Counted from the stretch's first letter, positions 28,166 to 37,185 are shown. The stretch: 64,000 bases of DNA from Virgibacillus ihumii (GCF_902726655.1 NZ_CACVAN010000001.1:3782001-3846000), one strand, 5' to 3'. Notes: generated from the sequence alone by a model not told the origin. Program-made: numbers and translations.

Positions 28166-29007
28166 CTGAGATAAAAAATATTGGCGGCTTTTGTGACACT
28201 GATGATACAGGATATATTATCAATACAGCTTGTACACGAAAAATTAGTCCCGCATTTCATCAAGTACTGAATGAAATGATTCAATATTACCGAATGCAGC
28301 TTGGCAAAAATTTGCATAGTATCTATGTGCGCGGATCTGTTCCGCATGGACAGGCTATTTACAGTGTTTCAGATTTAGACACTTTAGCCATTGTAAATGA
28401 AGAAGTGGACTCTATGGATTTGCAATGGGTTGAAGGAATTGAACAGAAGATAAATGAAAAATTTCCTTGTATAAATGGAGTGGAATTCAGTTTTTATCTA
28501 ATGGAAGATGTACTGGAGACTTCCACTTTTTCCATTATACCCTTTATGCTGAAAACGCATAGTGTGTGCGTTTACGGTGAAGATCTAATAAGTCTGCTTC
28601 CATCTTATAGGGCTGACAAAACGCTTGCGAACCATCATTTAATTAACTTGAAAAATCAGGTGGATCAGGCAAAGAAAGATCTTGATGATAATTATGATAC
28701 AGAGGATATTTTGGATTGTTGCAGCTGGATTATGAAAATTATAGTCAGAGCAGGACTTACCCTGGTGATGGTAGAAGAAAAACGATATACAAGAGATTTG
28801 TATCCAGCGTACAAGCTTTTTTCGCAATATTACCCGGAGAAAGAACCTGAAATGAAACTGGCCTTGCAGTATGCAATTGAACCAATTACCGATACGGAAG
28901 AATTGTTACACTTTTTGGAGCAGACGGGTACTTGGATAATTACTGAAGCTGAAGAATGGCTGGAAATTTATAATCCGTATCGAGTGTCCGAAATGGAATT
29001 GAGGTAA
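28162..29007 (+). CDS. Nucleotidyltransferase-domain protein
   Basis: A 281-residue protein with an N-terminal polymerase-beta-like nucleotidyltransferase core: VRGSVPHGQAIYSVSDLD carries the GS and the paired acidic residues, with VEFSF as the third strand. Some relatives modify aminoglycosides or act as toxins, but the C-terminal helical half is not diagnostic. The start is probably the TTG at 28162, 5 bases after GGGGTG and overlapping the upstream stop. A TTG at 28159 is possible. The target is unknown. Confidence 0.72.
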   Translation: MTEIKNIGGFCDTDDTGYIINTACTRKISPAFHQVLNEMIQYYRMQLGKNLHSIYVRGSVPHGQAIYSVSDLDTLAIVNEEVDSMDLQWVEGIEQKINEKFPCINGVEFSFYLMEDVLETSTFSIIPFMLKTHSVCVYGEDLISLLPSYRADKTLANHHLINLKNQVDQAKKDLDDNYDTEDILDCCSWIMKIIVRAGLTLVMVEEKRYTRDLYPAYKLFSQYYPEKEPEMKLALQYAIEPITDTEELLHFLEQTGTWIITEAEEWLEIYNPYRVSEMELR

Positions 29008-29340
29008 TAAGTTTTTTAATGGACTTTATTCAATTAAAGGGCCAGATTGTTTAACAACCAGAAAGCTAAAAATGAGCTCTATTGGGTGCGTTTATTTGGC
29101 CGATAATTAAAATTTTATAATAAACCGCGTTCCATAGTATGGATATTTTTTCTCAACGCCTCTAAAAGATTAAATCCGAACATTAGGAATTTAAGGGTGT
29201 TCCTGAATACGATAAGGCCATTTTGGAGAATAGAGGGAGATATTAAGTTTAGGCAATCCGTTATATGGTCTGCAATGTATATATTTTTACTGAAAACTAA
29301 GGATAAGGGAAATCCACGAGTTATTTTAGGAAGATTTATT
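29008..29340. other. Intergenic region, no gene seen
   Basis: 333 bases. Open frames are short and have no ribosome sites. Nothing else recognisable. Confidence 0.6.
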
Positions 29341-29832
29341 ATGAAAACAGCGCACATCATTGAAATATCAGCAATAATACTTGTTATAATTCTTTTTGTT
29401 ATTTTCGTTCCCAAGAACAAAATTCGTGAAGCCATTGTTATTTTAATGTTCAAACAAGCGTTGACATGGATACTGGGACTTGCTGCTGTCCAATTAGATT
29501 GGCTCGAATACCCTGATCGGATTCTTTTTCCAGATGCGACAAAAACAAGTTTTTCATTTGAATATATCCTTTATCCGGCTATATGCGTGTTTTTTGTTTT
29601 GTATTATCCGAAAAATTATGGATGGATCGGTCGATTTATATATTACTTTATTTATTGCTCAGCAATTACTATTATAGAAATCTTGGTTGAACATTATACA
29701 ACTGCTATTAACTATAATGAAGAATGGCATTGGTATACGACTTGGTTAACTTTATTTATAACCTTTTATGTTTCATGGAAATTTTATTTGTGGTTTTTTA
29801 AGAAAAAAGTAAATGGTGACGCTTTTGGATAG
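29341..29832 (+). CDS. CBO0543-family membrane protein
   Basis: A 163-residue integral membrane protein with four to five hydrophobic segments. It contains FPDATKTSFSFEYILYP and a C-terminal TTWLTLFITFYVSWKFYLW segment typical of CBO0543 proteins of Bacilli. Function unknown. The start at 29341 follows AGGAAG; an upstream start at 29197 would add a non-hydrophobic arm without a ribosome site. A frameshifted relative lies at 33217-33623. Confidence 0.75.
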   Translation: MKTAHIIEISAIILVIILFVIFVPKNKIREAIVILMFKQALTWILGLAAVQLDWLEYPDRILFPDATKTSFSFEYILYPAICVFFVLYYPKNYGWIGRFIYYFIYCSAITIIEILVEHYTTAINYNEEWHWYTTWLTLFITFYVSWKFYLWFFKKKVNGDAFG

Positions 29833-30172
29833 TAAATTTACGAAATGCTTACTGTTACCCATTGCATCTGGTATTTAACGCTTGACATTAGGTTTTAACA
29901 TGGAGAAAACACCCGAACTCTTAGTATAGGTGAATTATCCAGAACCATTACAAAAAGAAAAGGTGTATCCCACTATGATAGTGAACAATGACCTATAATA
30001 AGCAACTACCAGATGAAATAAAATCGACATTAAAATATTAAATAGGTTTAAACACATACCAACGCGGGCATTACGAAGTTTTTTAGTTTTTCTTGCGCAT
30101 ATATTTTTGAGTTAATTGTGCATTGTATTAACCTCCTCTTTACCTATGAGTGTATCAAATTCTGAATCGGGC
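29833..30172. other. Intergenic region, no gene seen
   Basis: 340 AT-rich bases between the CBO0543 gene and the convergent gerAC remnant. Short frames are broken by stops. A GAGGAGG on the minus strand near 30130 precedes only a three-codon frame, which hints at a lost gene. Confidence 0.5.
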
Positions 30173-31244
30173 TTATCTGCGTGTTCCGAATTCCGACAGC
30201 GTAAATATAGTATCCACATCAATATCTAAGGTTGGATAAGCCTCTTCAAATTTTTTCTTATTATAATATCGAAATCTGCTTTTTACGACTTCCTCAATTC
30301 CAAGCGGATCAACCTTCTTTTCCTGCAAATCATTAATCAATTCCAATGATTTTTGCGTGATATCCTTCTCAAACGTTTTTTTGATTTCTTTTTTCTTTTT
30401 TAATCCACCTTTTCCCGTGAATTCCCTGACTACCGCGTTAATCTTCAAGGTGAAATTTACTTTCAAAGAACCGTTTTTTTTTGGTAACCTTTACTTCCCG
30501 GGAGGAATCGATATTCTGAATGGCAGCATTAAATTTTTCTGTTTCTAAAAAATACTGGCCGTCATGCATGTTTTCATGCAGCATTTTAAATAACATAACT
30601 TCATTCGGGGGAAGTTTATCTACATATGTATCGTCATTAAAAATGGCTAGACCAGTTATTTTCGGCACTCCATTTACAAGTTTCATCATCGGTAAATACG
30701 GATCTGTGAACTTACTGGCAACTTCTGAACTGAATTGCTTTAAGTTAATAATAGGAAGGTTACCGGTTCGAATATTATGTTCGATTAAATCAGATAAATA
30801 ATGTCCGGCACCTTTCCTTGCTTTAATGGAACGAAGTAGCTCCTGGGTGGACCCTTCAACAATTGCCAGGTGCAATTGTGTTCCAATACTTGGGTCTCGA
30901 ATTAAATAATCGATATATTCACTTAGACCCTTTGAGGCGAGTTCCTTATTAAACAACACTACATCCAGTTTTCCATTCAACAGTGACTCGGAGGCCTGGC
31001 GGTTTAGCTTGCTCCTGTTTTCATAAATCATGGTTGCGGTGTCTGAATATACTAAATCAACCAATTTTCCCTCTGATAAAAATGTAGGAGCAACAACCGT
31101 TCCACGAATCGTTCCCTCATCCACATAATCATATCCAGCGACCGTCACCATTAAAACCTTATCAATAACCTGTTTCGGCATGTTGAAATTAACAACTAGG
31201 CTGACTGCTATAAACACCAAAATGACGGCATATTTACGACGCAT
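30173..31244 (-). pseudogene. gerAC: GerAC-type germination lipoprotein, frameshifted
   Basis: Two overlapping frames together encode a GerAC-family protein of about 356 residues. The first (31244-30438) covers the N-terminal and middle domains (KLNRQASESLLNGKLDVVLF), and the second (to 30173) covers the C-terminal domain. The join falls in a run of nine A on the minus strand around 30474-30482; eight A would restore one frame. The N-terminus is a hydrophobic signal without a clear lipobox Cys. It could be a true mutation, a transcriptional slippage site or a sequencing error. GerAC proteins anchor the spore germinant receptor in the inner spore membrane. Confidence 0.85.
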
Positions 31245-32322
31245 GTTTACTCACCTTTCTGCGAATCCAATGCAGCAGAAACAGGATTGGTATATAAATA
31301 AATAAAAAATAGCTTCCTATCTTCCCACTGATACTATTTAAAAGGTTTATTTCCATTCTGTTATCAAAAAGGATACAGACGATAAAAATAACAATAAGCA
31401 AAACATACGTAATTTTTCTTTGAGCAAAATTAAACTGTCTTGAAAGGATCCGACCGCTTGCCCAAGTGTATAAAACGATATTGGGTAAAATGGAAAAGAA
31501 CAGTGTCGCAATGCCGAAGTATTCGAAACGGGCCAAAATAGGTAGTTCCACAATTTTCCACAATCCCAACGTAGGCCAGATAGTCTCCTTCAGTTCCTGC
31601 TGATTATAATAAACAAACGATACGACACAAATAATTGTATACGCAAGAGTTGTACATAAATTGCCATATTGGGCAATTTTTTGTGATTTCGGTGCATTTT
31701 GCACAAATGGATAAAAGACCAGGACTGTAGCAAATCCCATAAAACTTAGCATTGCCAGAGAGCTTGACTGGACCACCTCGATAATGGAATGGTCAAAAAA
31801 CGGCATAATATTGGACATGCGGGAATACTGTAGCGGAAAAAACATGGTCAGTATAAGTAAAGAAGGATAGACAATACCAAAAAAGCATACTCCGACTACA
31901 ATTCTGAATTCGCCTACTATTATATAGAAAAATAGCGGAAGAAGAAGTAATAACATAGCCCAGATACTCAAATGAGGAAACATCCATACCTGAATAATTT
32001 CCAGATATGTTCGGGTAACGACTATTGCCAGAAGCAATAAATAAATAGAAAAGATACTGCTGAGGGCCCCTCCAACCCATTTTCCAAGCGTAAATGAATG
32101 GATGGAAATGATATCCCCCATTTCATCATGGTTCAACATTGCATACATTATCATGATAATAACACTAATACCGGCGCCAGCCACTAAAACCGATATCCAG
32201 GCATCATGACCCGCGTATTTAACGATGACACTTTGAAAGCCCAGCACCCCTACCCCGATCTGTGAGGCTGAAACAAGAAAGAACACCATAAGAGATGAGA
32301 CTGTATCCTTGGCTTTTATCAT
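31234..32322 (-). CDS. gerAB: GerAB-type spore germination permease
   Basis: A 362-residue membrane protein with about ten transmembrane segments, of the APC-superfamily GerAB group that binds germinants in the spore inner membrane. Typical regions are SASQIGVGVLGFQSVIVKYA and the C-terminal FNLLNSISG-type loop (NLLNSISGKIGSYFLFIY). It overlaps gerAC by 11 bases, so the two are coupled. No gerAA homologue lies upstream, which is unusual because the A subunit is normally the first gene of the operon. Confidence 0.87.
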   Translation of the reverse strand: MIKAKDTVSSLMVFFLVSASQIGVGVLGFQSVIVKYAGHDAWISVLVAGAGISVIIMIMYAMLNHDEMGDIISIHSFTLGKWVGGALSSIFSIYLLLLAIVVTRTYLEIIQVWMFPHLSIWAMLLLLLPLFFYIIVGEFRIVVGVCFFGIVYPSLLILTMFFPLQYSRMSNIMPFFDHSIIEVVQSSSLAMLSFMGFATVLVFYPFVQNAPKSQKIAQYGNLCTTLAYTIICVVSFVYYNQQELKETIWPTLGLWKIVELPILARFEYFGIATLFFSILPNIVLYTWASGRILSRQFNFAQRKITYVLLIVIFIVCILFDNRMEINLLNSISGKIGSYFLFIYIPILFLLHWIRRKVSKHAS

Positions 32323-32680
32323 AACGTTATCCCTCTATAATTTGTATTTTGCATTAGATGGTTGAATGGAAATCGTAGTTGCAAATACGGCATTACAGAT
32401 GTTTACAGCCTTTCCTGATCAATTGAGGTCTCTAAATATCCCAATGTAACAGGTTTTTCATTTTGCTCAAACCTATATTTGACAAATCGTCATTCTGTCT
32501 GAACTCCTCTAATGCTTTTTTCAATTTAGGAGAAACTTTTTTCGTTCAAGCTTCTAACTTTTCTTTAGTTTCACGATGATTTCTTCTTATTATGTGTAAA
32601 ACTCAAAATTCAATGTATCTTGTGTGATGAACCCCATTTAATCTGGCATATTTGTGGAACAACAAAAAATAACCACGATA
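32323..32680. other. Intergenic region with decayed coding sequence
   Basis: 358 bases upstream of gerAB. On the minus strand a frame reads SPKLKKALEEFRQNDDLSNI with an upstream in-frame stop and no start, suggesting a decayed gene. The gerAB promoter must lie here, but I cannot place it. Confidence 0.4.
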
Positions 32681-32797
32681 TTATAAATTGCGGCGTTTAA
32701 TCTCTTTTTTAAGTAACGCAATGAAGTTTTGGCCTAGATTTAATTCTTTGGCTTTTTTGCAGGCCTTGAGAAGTAGTTCGTCGGACAAATTATACAT
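32681..32797 (-). CDS. sda: Sda-like sporulation checkpoint peptide
   Basis: A 38-residue protein reading YNLSDELLLKACKKAKELNL, then NFIALLKKEIKRRNL. This matches the helical hairpin of Sda, which binds histidine kinase KinA and blocks phosphorelay entry to sporulation when DNA replication is disturbed. The LSDELL and F-I-x-L-x-x-x-E-I-x-R-R patterns are conserved. It is shorter than B. subtilis Sda (46-52 residues). A weak AAAGGATTAGG lies upstream. It is isolated in a gene-poor stretch upstream of gerAB. Confidence 0.8.
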   Translation of the reverse strand: MYNLSDELLLKACKKAKELNLGQNFIALLKKEIKRRNL

Positions 32798-33216
32798 TTT
32801 AACCTAATCCTTTAGTCTGATTTTATTATTTAATACCCAATAATGTTGTTCATCTAACCAGGTAATAAATTCCTATTAACTATTGGTTCAGACCATTTAA
32901 ACTCGTCCATCAAACTTATGTAAATAAATTTTTCATGATTTGTCTAAGGTGGTATTGAATAGAGTGGTTTTATATTATTTAACGTATAAAAAAATGACTT
33001 AGCGTGGGTTGAGTGATAAAAAGTTAGCTATACCCCACGTAGTTCAAGCATAATAAAATCAATATGACAACATTGGGGATTACATATTTACTAATAAATC
33101 ATTTGATACGAAAAACCAAGGGTGTACCATTTTTTAATTCCTCCAATATTAACTATTTTTAGACGTTACTAAGTTTTTTTATGTACCAATCCTATAAAGA
33201 TACGTACGAAAATGAT
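32798..33216. other. Intergenic region, no gene seen
   Basis: 419 AT-rich bases. One long-looped inverted repeat, GCGTGGG near 33002 with CCCACG near 33034, is the only structure noted. Confidence 0.5.
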
Positions 33217-33623
33217 TTAAGTAAAGACACTTATAAACGTATGCATCCATGTCCATGTATGGTATTCAATTATATCAGTATGCGTTTCCAGCGTAATTTC
33301 GGCCAAGGTTAATGCAGATGTGTATAGTACGCCTTGTAGAAGGATTACGGTATATGTTGAATATAAGATGTTTGATAAAAATAAAGGCAAATGACTGGCA
33401 GTGAAAGCATTTCAAATTGCAAGCTTGACTCAAAATGTTTTTCAAGAATTTTAACAGGGTAAGCAAGCTTTTTTTCTTCTACGACAACTGTACCGGCAAT
33501 TACCGAGATGTAACTAGTAAACAAAAAAATAATCAGCCAATCTTTAAGTGGCAATTTTCGAAAACTAAAAAATAGCAATGCAACCGCAACAATAAAGACT
33601 CCCCATAAAATTACTTTTTCCAT
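33217..33623 (-). pseudogene. CBO0543-family membrane protein, frameshifted
   Basis: The N-terminal frame (from 33623, with AAAAGG upstream) encodes hydrophobic segments including WLIIFLFTSYISVIAGTVVV and stops after YFYQTSYIQHIP. A different frame continues with LYTSALTLAEITLETHTDII and EYHTWTWMHTF, the expected C-terminus of the family, to a stop at 33217. A one-base shift near 33350 explains the break. It is a paralogue of the intact gene at 29341. Confidence 0.8.
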
Positions 33624-33635
33624 ATTATCAACCTT

Positions 33636-34154
33636 TTAATATTTCCTTTTTATGTATCTTTCCAGTATGTGGCCTACGAATCCAGCAATTATTCCTAGAA
33701 GAATGCCATTGAATACAGGGATGGATAGTATTTTGAAAAATGGGATATTATCAAAGAAATGATGATGCCAATACACTCCAACATTCATACCAATTACTAA
33801 GCCAAAACAAAATCCCGTTAAATAAGTTTCTCTGGGTGGATTCGCCCCTTCTTGTTGGCAATTCATAATTATCGCTTTGTTATAAGCCTGCCAAATGGAA
33901 AAGGCGTAGATAGATGGATAAAACAATCCCCATTGATAATTCACAACTTCATGAGCGAGTTGTGTATTGCCATGGAAAGAATAAAAAATTGTCATATTTA
34001 AACCAGATAAAGTGTTGACTATAATTTCAAATAAAAAAATAAATGTACCAAAAATTTATTGTCCGTTATATAATTGTCCCAACCCCGCCATAGTTATGGA
34101 CCATAGTAAAGCTGTAACTGGTGACTTATACTCGTTGTTTTTTAAATCGGATAT
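33636..34154 (-). pseudogene. Multi-pass membrane protein with a premature stop
   Basis: The frame ALLWSITMAGLGQLYNGQ runs into TAA at 34058-34056 and then continues in the same frame with IFGTFIFLFEIIVNTLSG, a 119-codon open segment to 33636. The whole matches the intact gene at 60865-61329 (SIALPGFGQLLNGKYIKG, NYQWLMFYPCLYFF versus NYQWGLFYPSIYAF). No start codon is obvious at the upstream end. It is probably inactive, although the downstream segment has an ATG at 33995. Confidence 0.78.
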
Positions 34155-34290
34155 TTCCTTTTTAAACTAATGGGTTTCCTTTTTTAATATTTGCCTAAAA
34201 GTAATACTTTATGTGTGATATGAAATAACGTGAAAGCCAACTTTATAGTTGCTTGCCTGGAACATCGGTGAACCCTAAGGCACTCTTAAG

Positions 34291-34355
34291 CAAGCGGGCG
34301 CGATTCCCTAATAAGGAATAGCGCCAATATTGGATATAAAGGCCATTTTGTTGAA
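34291..34355. repeat. Dispersed intergenic repeat, hairpin form (copy 1)
   Basis: GGCGCGATTCC pairs with GGAATAGCGCC around CTAATAA, followed by a GGCCATTTTGTTGAA box. Same family as copies at 34697, 34986, 39985, 48497 and 60646. Confidence 0.75.
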
Positions 34356-34448
34356 TTAAAAAGTAGTTTGGTTAAAAATTGTTAACCGATGTATATTTAT
34401 GTTAACATTTTACTGAATAAACTATTTATTTTTTTGGGTGGTGAGAGA

Positions 34449-34622
34449 TTGTCTAATAAAACAAGGTTTATAATTTCGATAATTGCAGCTATTTTACTAG
34501 TAATCAATTGTGTTATTTCTTTTAACAATCACTATGATTTAAAGTGGTTATGGTTTGTTGTAGCTTTATCTAGTGTATTTAATTGTTTTTACTTTTATAA
34601 AAAAGAAGCGAAATCAAATTAA
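34449..34622 (+). CDS. Small two-segment membrane protein
   Basis: About 57 residues with two hydrophobic segments (FIISIIAAILLVINCVISF and LWFVVALSSVFNCFYF) and a basic tail. The start is likely the TTG at 34449, 5 bases after GGTGGTGAGA; a longer frame from 34389 has no ribosome site. No family recognised. Confidence 0.5.
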   Translation: MSNKTRFIISIIAAILLVINCVISFNNHYDLKWLWFVVALSSVFNCFYFYKKEAKSN

Positions 34623-34696
34623 TTATCCCCATTAAAACATACATATGTGGTAATGAAATTCTATTGCTTCAAATCATTAAATTGGTCTTCATTTAA

Positions 34697-34761
34697 ACGG
34701 GCGCTAATCTTTAATAAGAATTGGCGCCATTATTACATCTTTGGGCCATTTAGTTGAACAG
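34697..34761. repeat. Dispersed intergenic repeat, hairpin form (copy 2)
   Basis: GGGCGCTAATC and GAATTGGCGCC arms flank TTTAATAA, followed by GGGCCATTTAGTTGAA. Confidence 0.72.
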
Positions 34762-34777
34762 TAAGGAGGAATTATAT

Positions 34778-34974
34778 ATGTTGATGCTATCGAACGTTTT
34801 AAGCGCAATAGCAAGTGGACTACTCATTATAAGTGCTGCTTTTTATTTACGGCATTTACAAAAAACTAAACACAAAGGAAACTTACATCTTTTGAATCGA
34901 AAATGTACATAGTCATACATCTTGCATATATTCTCTTTTCAATCAGCATACTCATTTGGGTATTTTTTAGATAG
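34778..34974 (+). pseudogene. Small membrane protein, probably frameshifted
   Basis: AAGGAGG precedes an ATG at 34778. The first frame encodes 44 residues with one hydrophobic segment (SGLLIISAAFYLRHL) and stops at 34912. A second frame from 34903 encodes MYIVIHLAYILFSISILIWV and stops at 34974. One missing A near 34900 would join them into a two-segment protein of about 65 residues. Two tiny separate genes remain possible. Confidence 0.5.
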
Positions 34975-34985
34975 AATTATTTCTG

Positions 34986-35052
34986 CAATCGGGCGCACTT
35001 GCGGAATAAAGGGCAGTGTTCAAAATTCCATTGTAGGGCCATATTGTAGAAG
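34986..35052. repeat. Dispersed intergenic repeat, second form (copy 3)
   Basis: CAATCGGGCGCACTTGCGGA begins the copy, and CCATTGTAGGGCCATATTGT closes it. It is nearly the same as 39985-40051. Confidence 0.75.
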
Positions 35053-35084
35053 ATTAGAACATAAAATTTTTTGTGCAAAACATG

Positions 35085-35113
35085 TTTACAAACATATAAA
35101 AATGTGATATATA
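35085..35113 (+). promoter_or_regulatory. Promoter of the first hsp20 unit
   Basis: TTTACA, 17 bases, TATATA. The stretch AATGTGATATATAAAAAATA is shared with the other two CIRCE-linked promoters. Confidence 0.8.
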
Positions 35114-35124
35114 AAAAATAGAAG

Positions 35125-35151
35125 TTAGTACTCATATTTACCGAGTGCTAA
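35125..35151. promoter_or_regulatory. CIRCE operator of the first hsp20 unit
   Basis: TTAGTACTC-N9-GAGTGCTAA differs from the CIRCE consensus (TTAGCACTC-N9-GAGTGCTAA) at one base. HrcA is expected to bind it, just downstream of the -10 element. Confidence 0.9.
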
Positions 35152-35176
35152 CAACAACATCATAAAGGAGTGGTTA

Positions 35177-35308
35177 ATGATGGCTAGATTGATTCCTTTC
35201 AACAAAAGGGTTCGAGGTCTCAGTAGGGACGGGCCGGGGAATTTTATCAACATGGTTGGCGACTTCTTTCATGACCCGTGGTTTACGAACAGAAACCCAA
35301 TGATTTAA
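35177..35308 (+). CDS. Hsp20 N-terminal-arm mini-protein
   Basis: A 43-residue ORF with AAAGGAGTG upstream. It reads MARLIPFNKRVRGL and FINMVGDFFHDPW, closely matching the first 40 residues of the Hsp20 gene that follows (MAGLIPFNRKNRN and PFNMIDDFFDEAF), and then stops. It contains no alpha-crystallin domain. It is the first ORF after the CIRCE promoter. It may be a partial duplication or a functional micropeptide that modulates Hsp20 assembly; the intact ribosome site argues that it is translated. Confidence 0.65.
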   Translation: MMARLIPFNKRVRGLSRDGPGNFINMVGDFFHDPWFTNRNPMI

Positions 35309-35376
35309 AACAAAAATCATCACTTATTAACTGAATGAGTACAACAATTAAAATTTTATAAAAGGAGTGATTAATA

Positions 35377-35850
35377 ATGGCTGGATTGATTCCTTTCAAC
35401 CGAAAAAATCGTAATGTGGTTAGTGCAAGCCCAAGGAATCCTTTCAACATGATTGATGACTTCTTTGATGAAGCCTTTAGTGATTTCCCGTCCCTTAGAA
35501 GAAACTTGACTACAGACCCATTCAAGGTTGATGTAAGGGAAACCGACAACGAATACCTGGTTGAGGCTGAACTTCCAGGGGTAAAAAAAGAAGACATTAA
35601 TGTCAATTTAAGCGACGACGGTAGGCTTTCTATTGCTGTAAATCGAAACGAGGATGTTGAGAGCAAAGACGAAGATGGTAATTATATTCACAGGGAACGT
35701 CGTTCTGAGGCTATGCAACGTTCTCTTTATTTGGAAAACGCCAAACCAGATGGCGTCAGTGCAAGGTTGGAAGATGGTTTGCTCAAAATTAATGTGACCA
35801 AAGAAGAACAGGCGAATAACGATAACACGCATAGGATAGAAATCGAATAG
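35377..35850 (+). CDS. Small heat shock protein Hsp20
   Basis: ATP-independent holdase chaperone of 157 residues. The alpha-crystallin domain (about 45-145) is clear: DPFKVDVRETDNEYLVEAEL, PGVKKEDINV, and the end DGLLKINVTKEE. The C-terminus HRIEIE contains the I-x-I anchor. AAAGGAGTG precedes the ATG. It is transcribed with the mini-ORF from the CIRCE promoter and shares most of its sequence with the copy at 38872. Confidence 0.92.
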   Translation: MAGLIPFNRKNRNVVSASPRNPFNMIDDFFDEAFSDFPSLRRNLTTDPFKVDVRETDNEYLVEAELPGVKKEDINVNLSDDGRLSIAVNRNEDVESKDEDGNYIHRERRSEAMQRSLYLENAKPDGVSARLEDGLLKINVTKEEQANNDNTHRIEIE

Positions 35851-35929
35851 GTCACAAAACGTCTGTTAACCCTTGAACTCTACATTACTTAATGTAGAGG
35901 GCTCCCTTAATAAATGGGGGTGATATAAC

Positions 35930-36157
35930 ATGATTTTACAAGTGATACAAGAACAATACGAGGCTCTTATGAAGTCATATTTGCCTCCAAAACGTAAAAA
36001 TCAAATGCTTGGTGTTTTGATGTCACGGCTAGAAGAATCATTTTATGTTAGTCCGTTTGAAGAACATCCAGACGAAAGGGTGATGGCCCTGTATAAAAAG
36101 ATTAATAAAAGCAGAAAAAATATACAAAAACAAGGAAATGACATGGCAGAAAGTTGA
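35930..36157 (+). CDS. Small hypothetical protein downstream of hsp20
   Basis: A 75-residue protein starting ILQVIQEQYEALMKSYLPPK, likely helical and highly charged, without membrane segments. GGGGGTG precedes the ATG. It lies between hsp20 and a strong terminator, so it probably shares the heat-shock transcript. I do not recognise a family. Confidence 0.65.
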   Translation: MILQVIQEQYEALMKSYLPPKRKNQMLGVLMSRLEESFYVSPFEEHPDERVMALYKKINKSRKNIQKQGNDMAES

Positions 36158-36168
36158 AAATGTTGTCA

Positions 36169-36206
36169 AAGTAAGCCCCCGTGGTTAATATCGCGGGGGC
36201 TTACTT
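36169..36206 (+). terminator. Terminator of the first hsp20 unit
   Basis: AAGTAAGCCCCCG pairs perfectly with CGGGGGCTTACTT around a 12-base loop. Confidence 0.85.
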
Positions 36207-36303
36207 GTTGATTCAACAAGCGAGCAAAAATACCCAAAAAGGGTTATGAATATTTTGCAGGGGGAGGTGAAAGATATTTATAAAACCATTGGAGGAATAT
36301 TTT

Positions 36304-37185
36304 ATGAATACACAGTCTAATCCGGGATTGACCTCGGCAGAAATTGCAAGTCTTTGGAGTAATTATTTAAGCGATTCAATGGCTGTACAGACTATTAGTT
36401 ATACATTGAGCCAGGTTGAAGATGAAGACATACGCTCTGTACTGCAGTTGGCTTTAAATCTATCTCAGCAACATGTACAATTTATCCAAAACCTGTTTAC
36501 CAATGAGCAAATTGCTGTACCCAATGGGTTTTCGGCAAAGGATGTAAATTTAAACGCACCAAGATTATACACCGATGATTTTTTCCTCTTGTATATCCAA
36601 AACTTAGGGAAACTAGGTATGACTACCTATACGATGGCTTTATCTAATGCTGCACGTTCTGATATTGTGCAATATTTTAAACAAAATTTAAGCACATCTG
36701 CAGACTTACTGGATCAAGCCACGCAAGTAAAACTAACAAAAGGGATTTTTTCAAGAGCCCCCTATATTCCCAAACCTGAAAAGGTCGAATACATCAACGA
36801 CCAACATTATTTGAGTGGGGGATGGTTTAGTGACAAACGCCCGTTAAATGCCATTGAAATTACGAATTTATATTACAATATTGAAAGAAATAGGGTAGGT
36901 ACAGCACTGATTATGGGATTTAGTCAGGTAGCCCAATCGCCAGAGGTTCGAAAGTATATGGTACGAGGACGGGATATATCAGAAAAACACGTGAATATTT
37001 TCAATAAAATTATGCACAATGACCATCTTTCAACACCGTCAGTATGGGATGCTCAACCAACGGATTCATCCGAATCTCCGTTTTCGGACAAACTTATGAT
37101 GTTCCATATTACAACAATGAACACAGCCGGGATTGGTCAATATGGGGCGGCAATTGGATCCAGTCAAAGGACTGACTTAAATTAA
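36304..37185 (+). CDS. DUF3231 family protein
   Basis: A 293-residue protein made of two related helical halves, each with an E-x(2)-LW start (TSAEIASLWSNYLSDS; NAIEITNLYYNIERN) and a middle QVxE/QVAQSPEV segment. This matches DUF3231, a ferritin-like helical family common in spore formers; some members are spore proteins, but no activity is established. The start at 36304 follows TTGGAGGA. A paralogue lies at 61413-62426 on the other strand. Confidence 0.83.
   Translation: MNTQSNPGLTSAEIASLWSNYLSDSMAVQTISYTLSQVEDEDIRSVLQLALNLSQQHVQFIQNLFTNEQIAVPNGFSAKDVNLNAPRLYTDDFFLLYIQNLGKLGMTTYTMALSNAARSDIVQYFKQNLSTSADLLDQATQVKLTKGIFSRAPYIPKPEKVEYINDQHYLSGGWFSDKRPLNAIEITNLYYNIERNRVGTALIMGFSQVAQSPEVRKYMVRGRDISEKHVNIFNKIMHNDHLSTPSVWDAQPTDSSESPFSDKLMMFHITTMNTAGIGQYGAAIGSSQRTDLN

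Noticed and set aside
30474..30482. Programmed -1 ribosomal frameshift in gerAC at the A-rich site
   Set aside because: A -1 shift leads to a stop within four codons. The downstream frame needs +1 or loss of one A, so only slippage or mutation fits.
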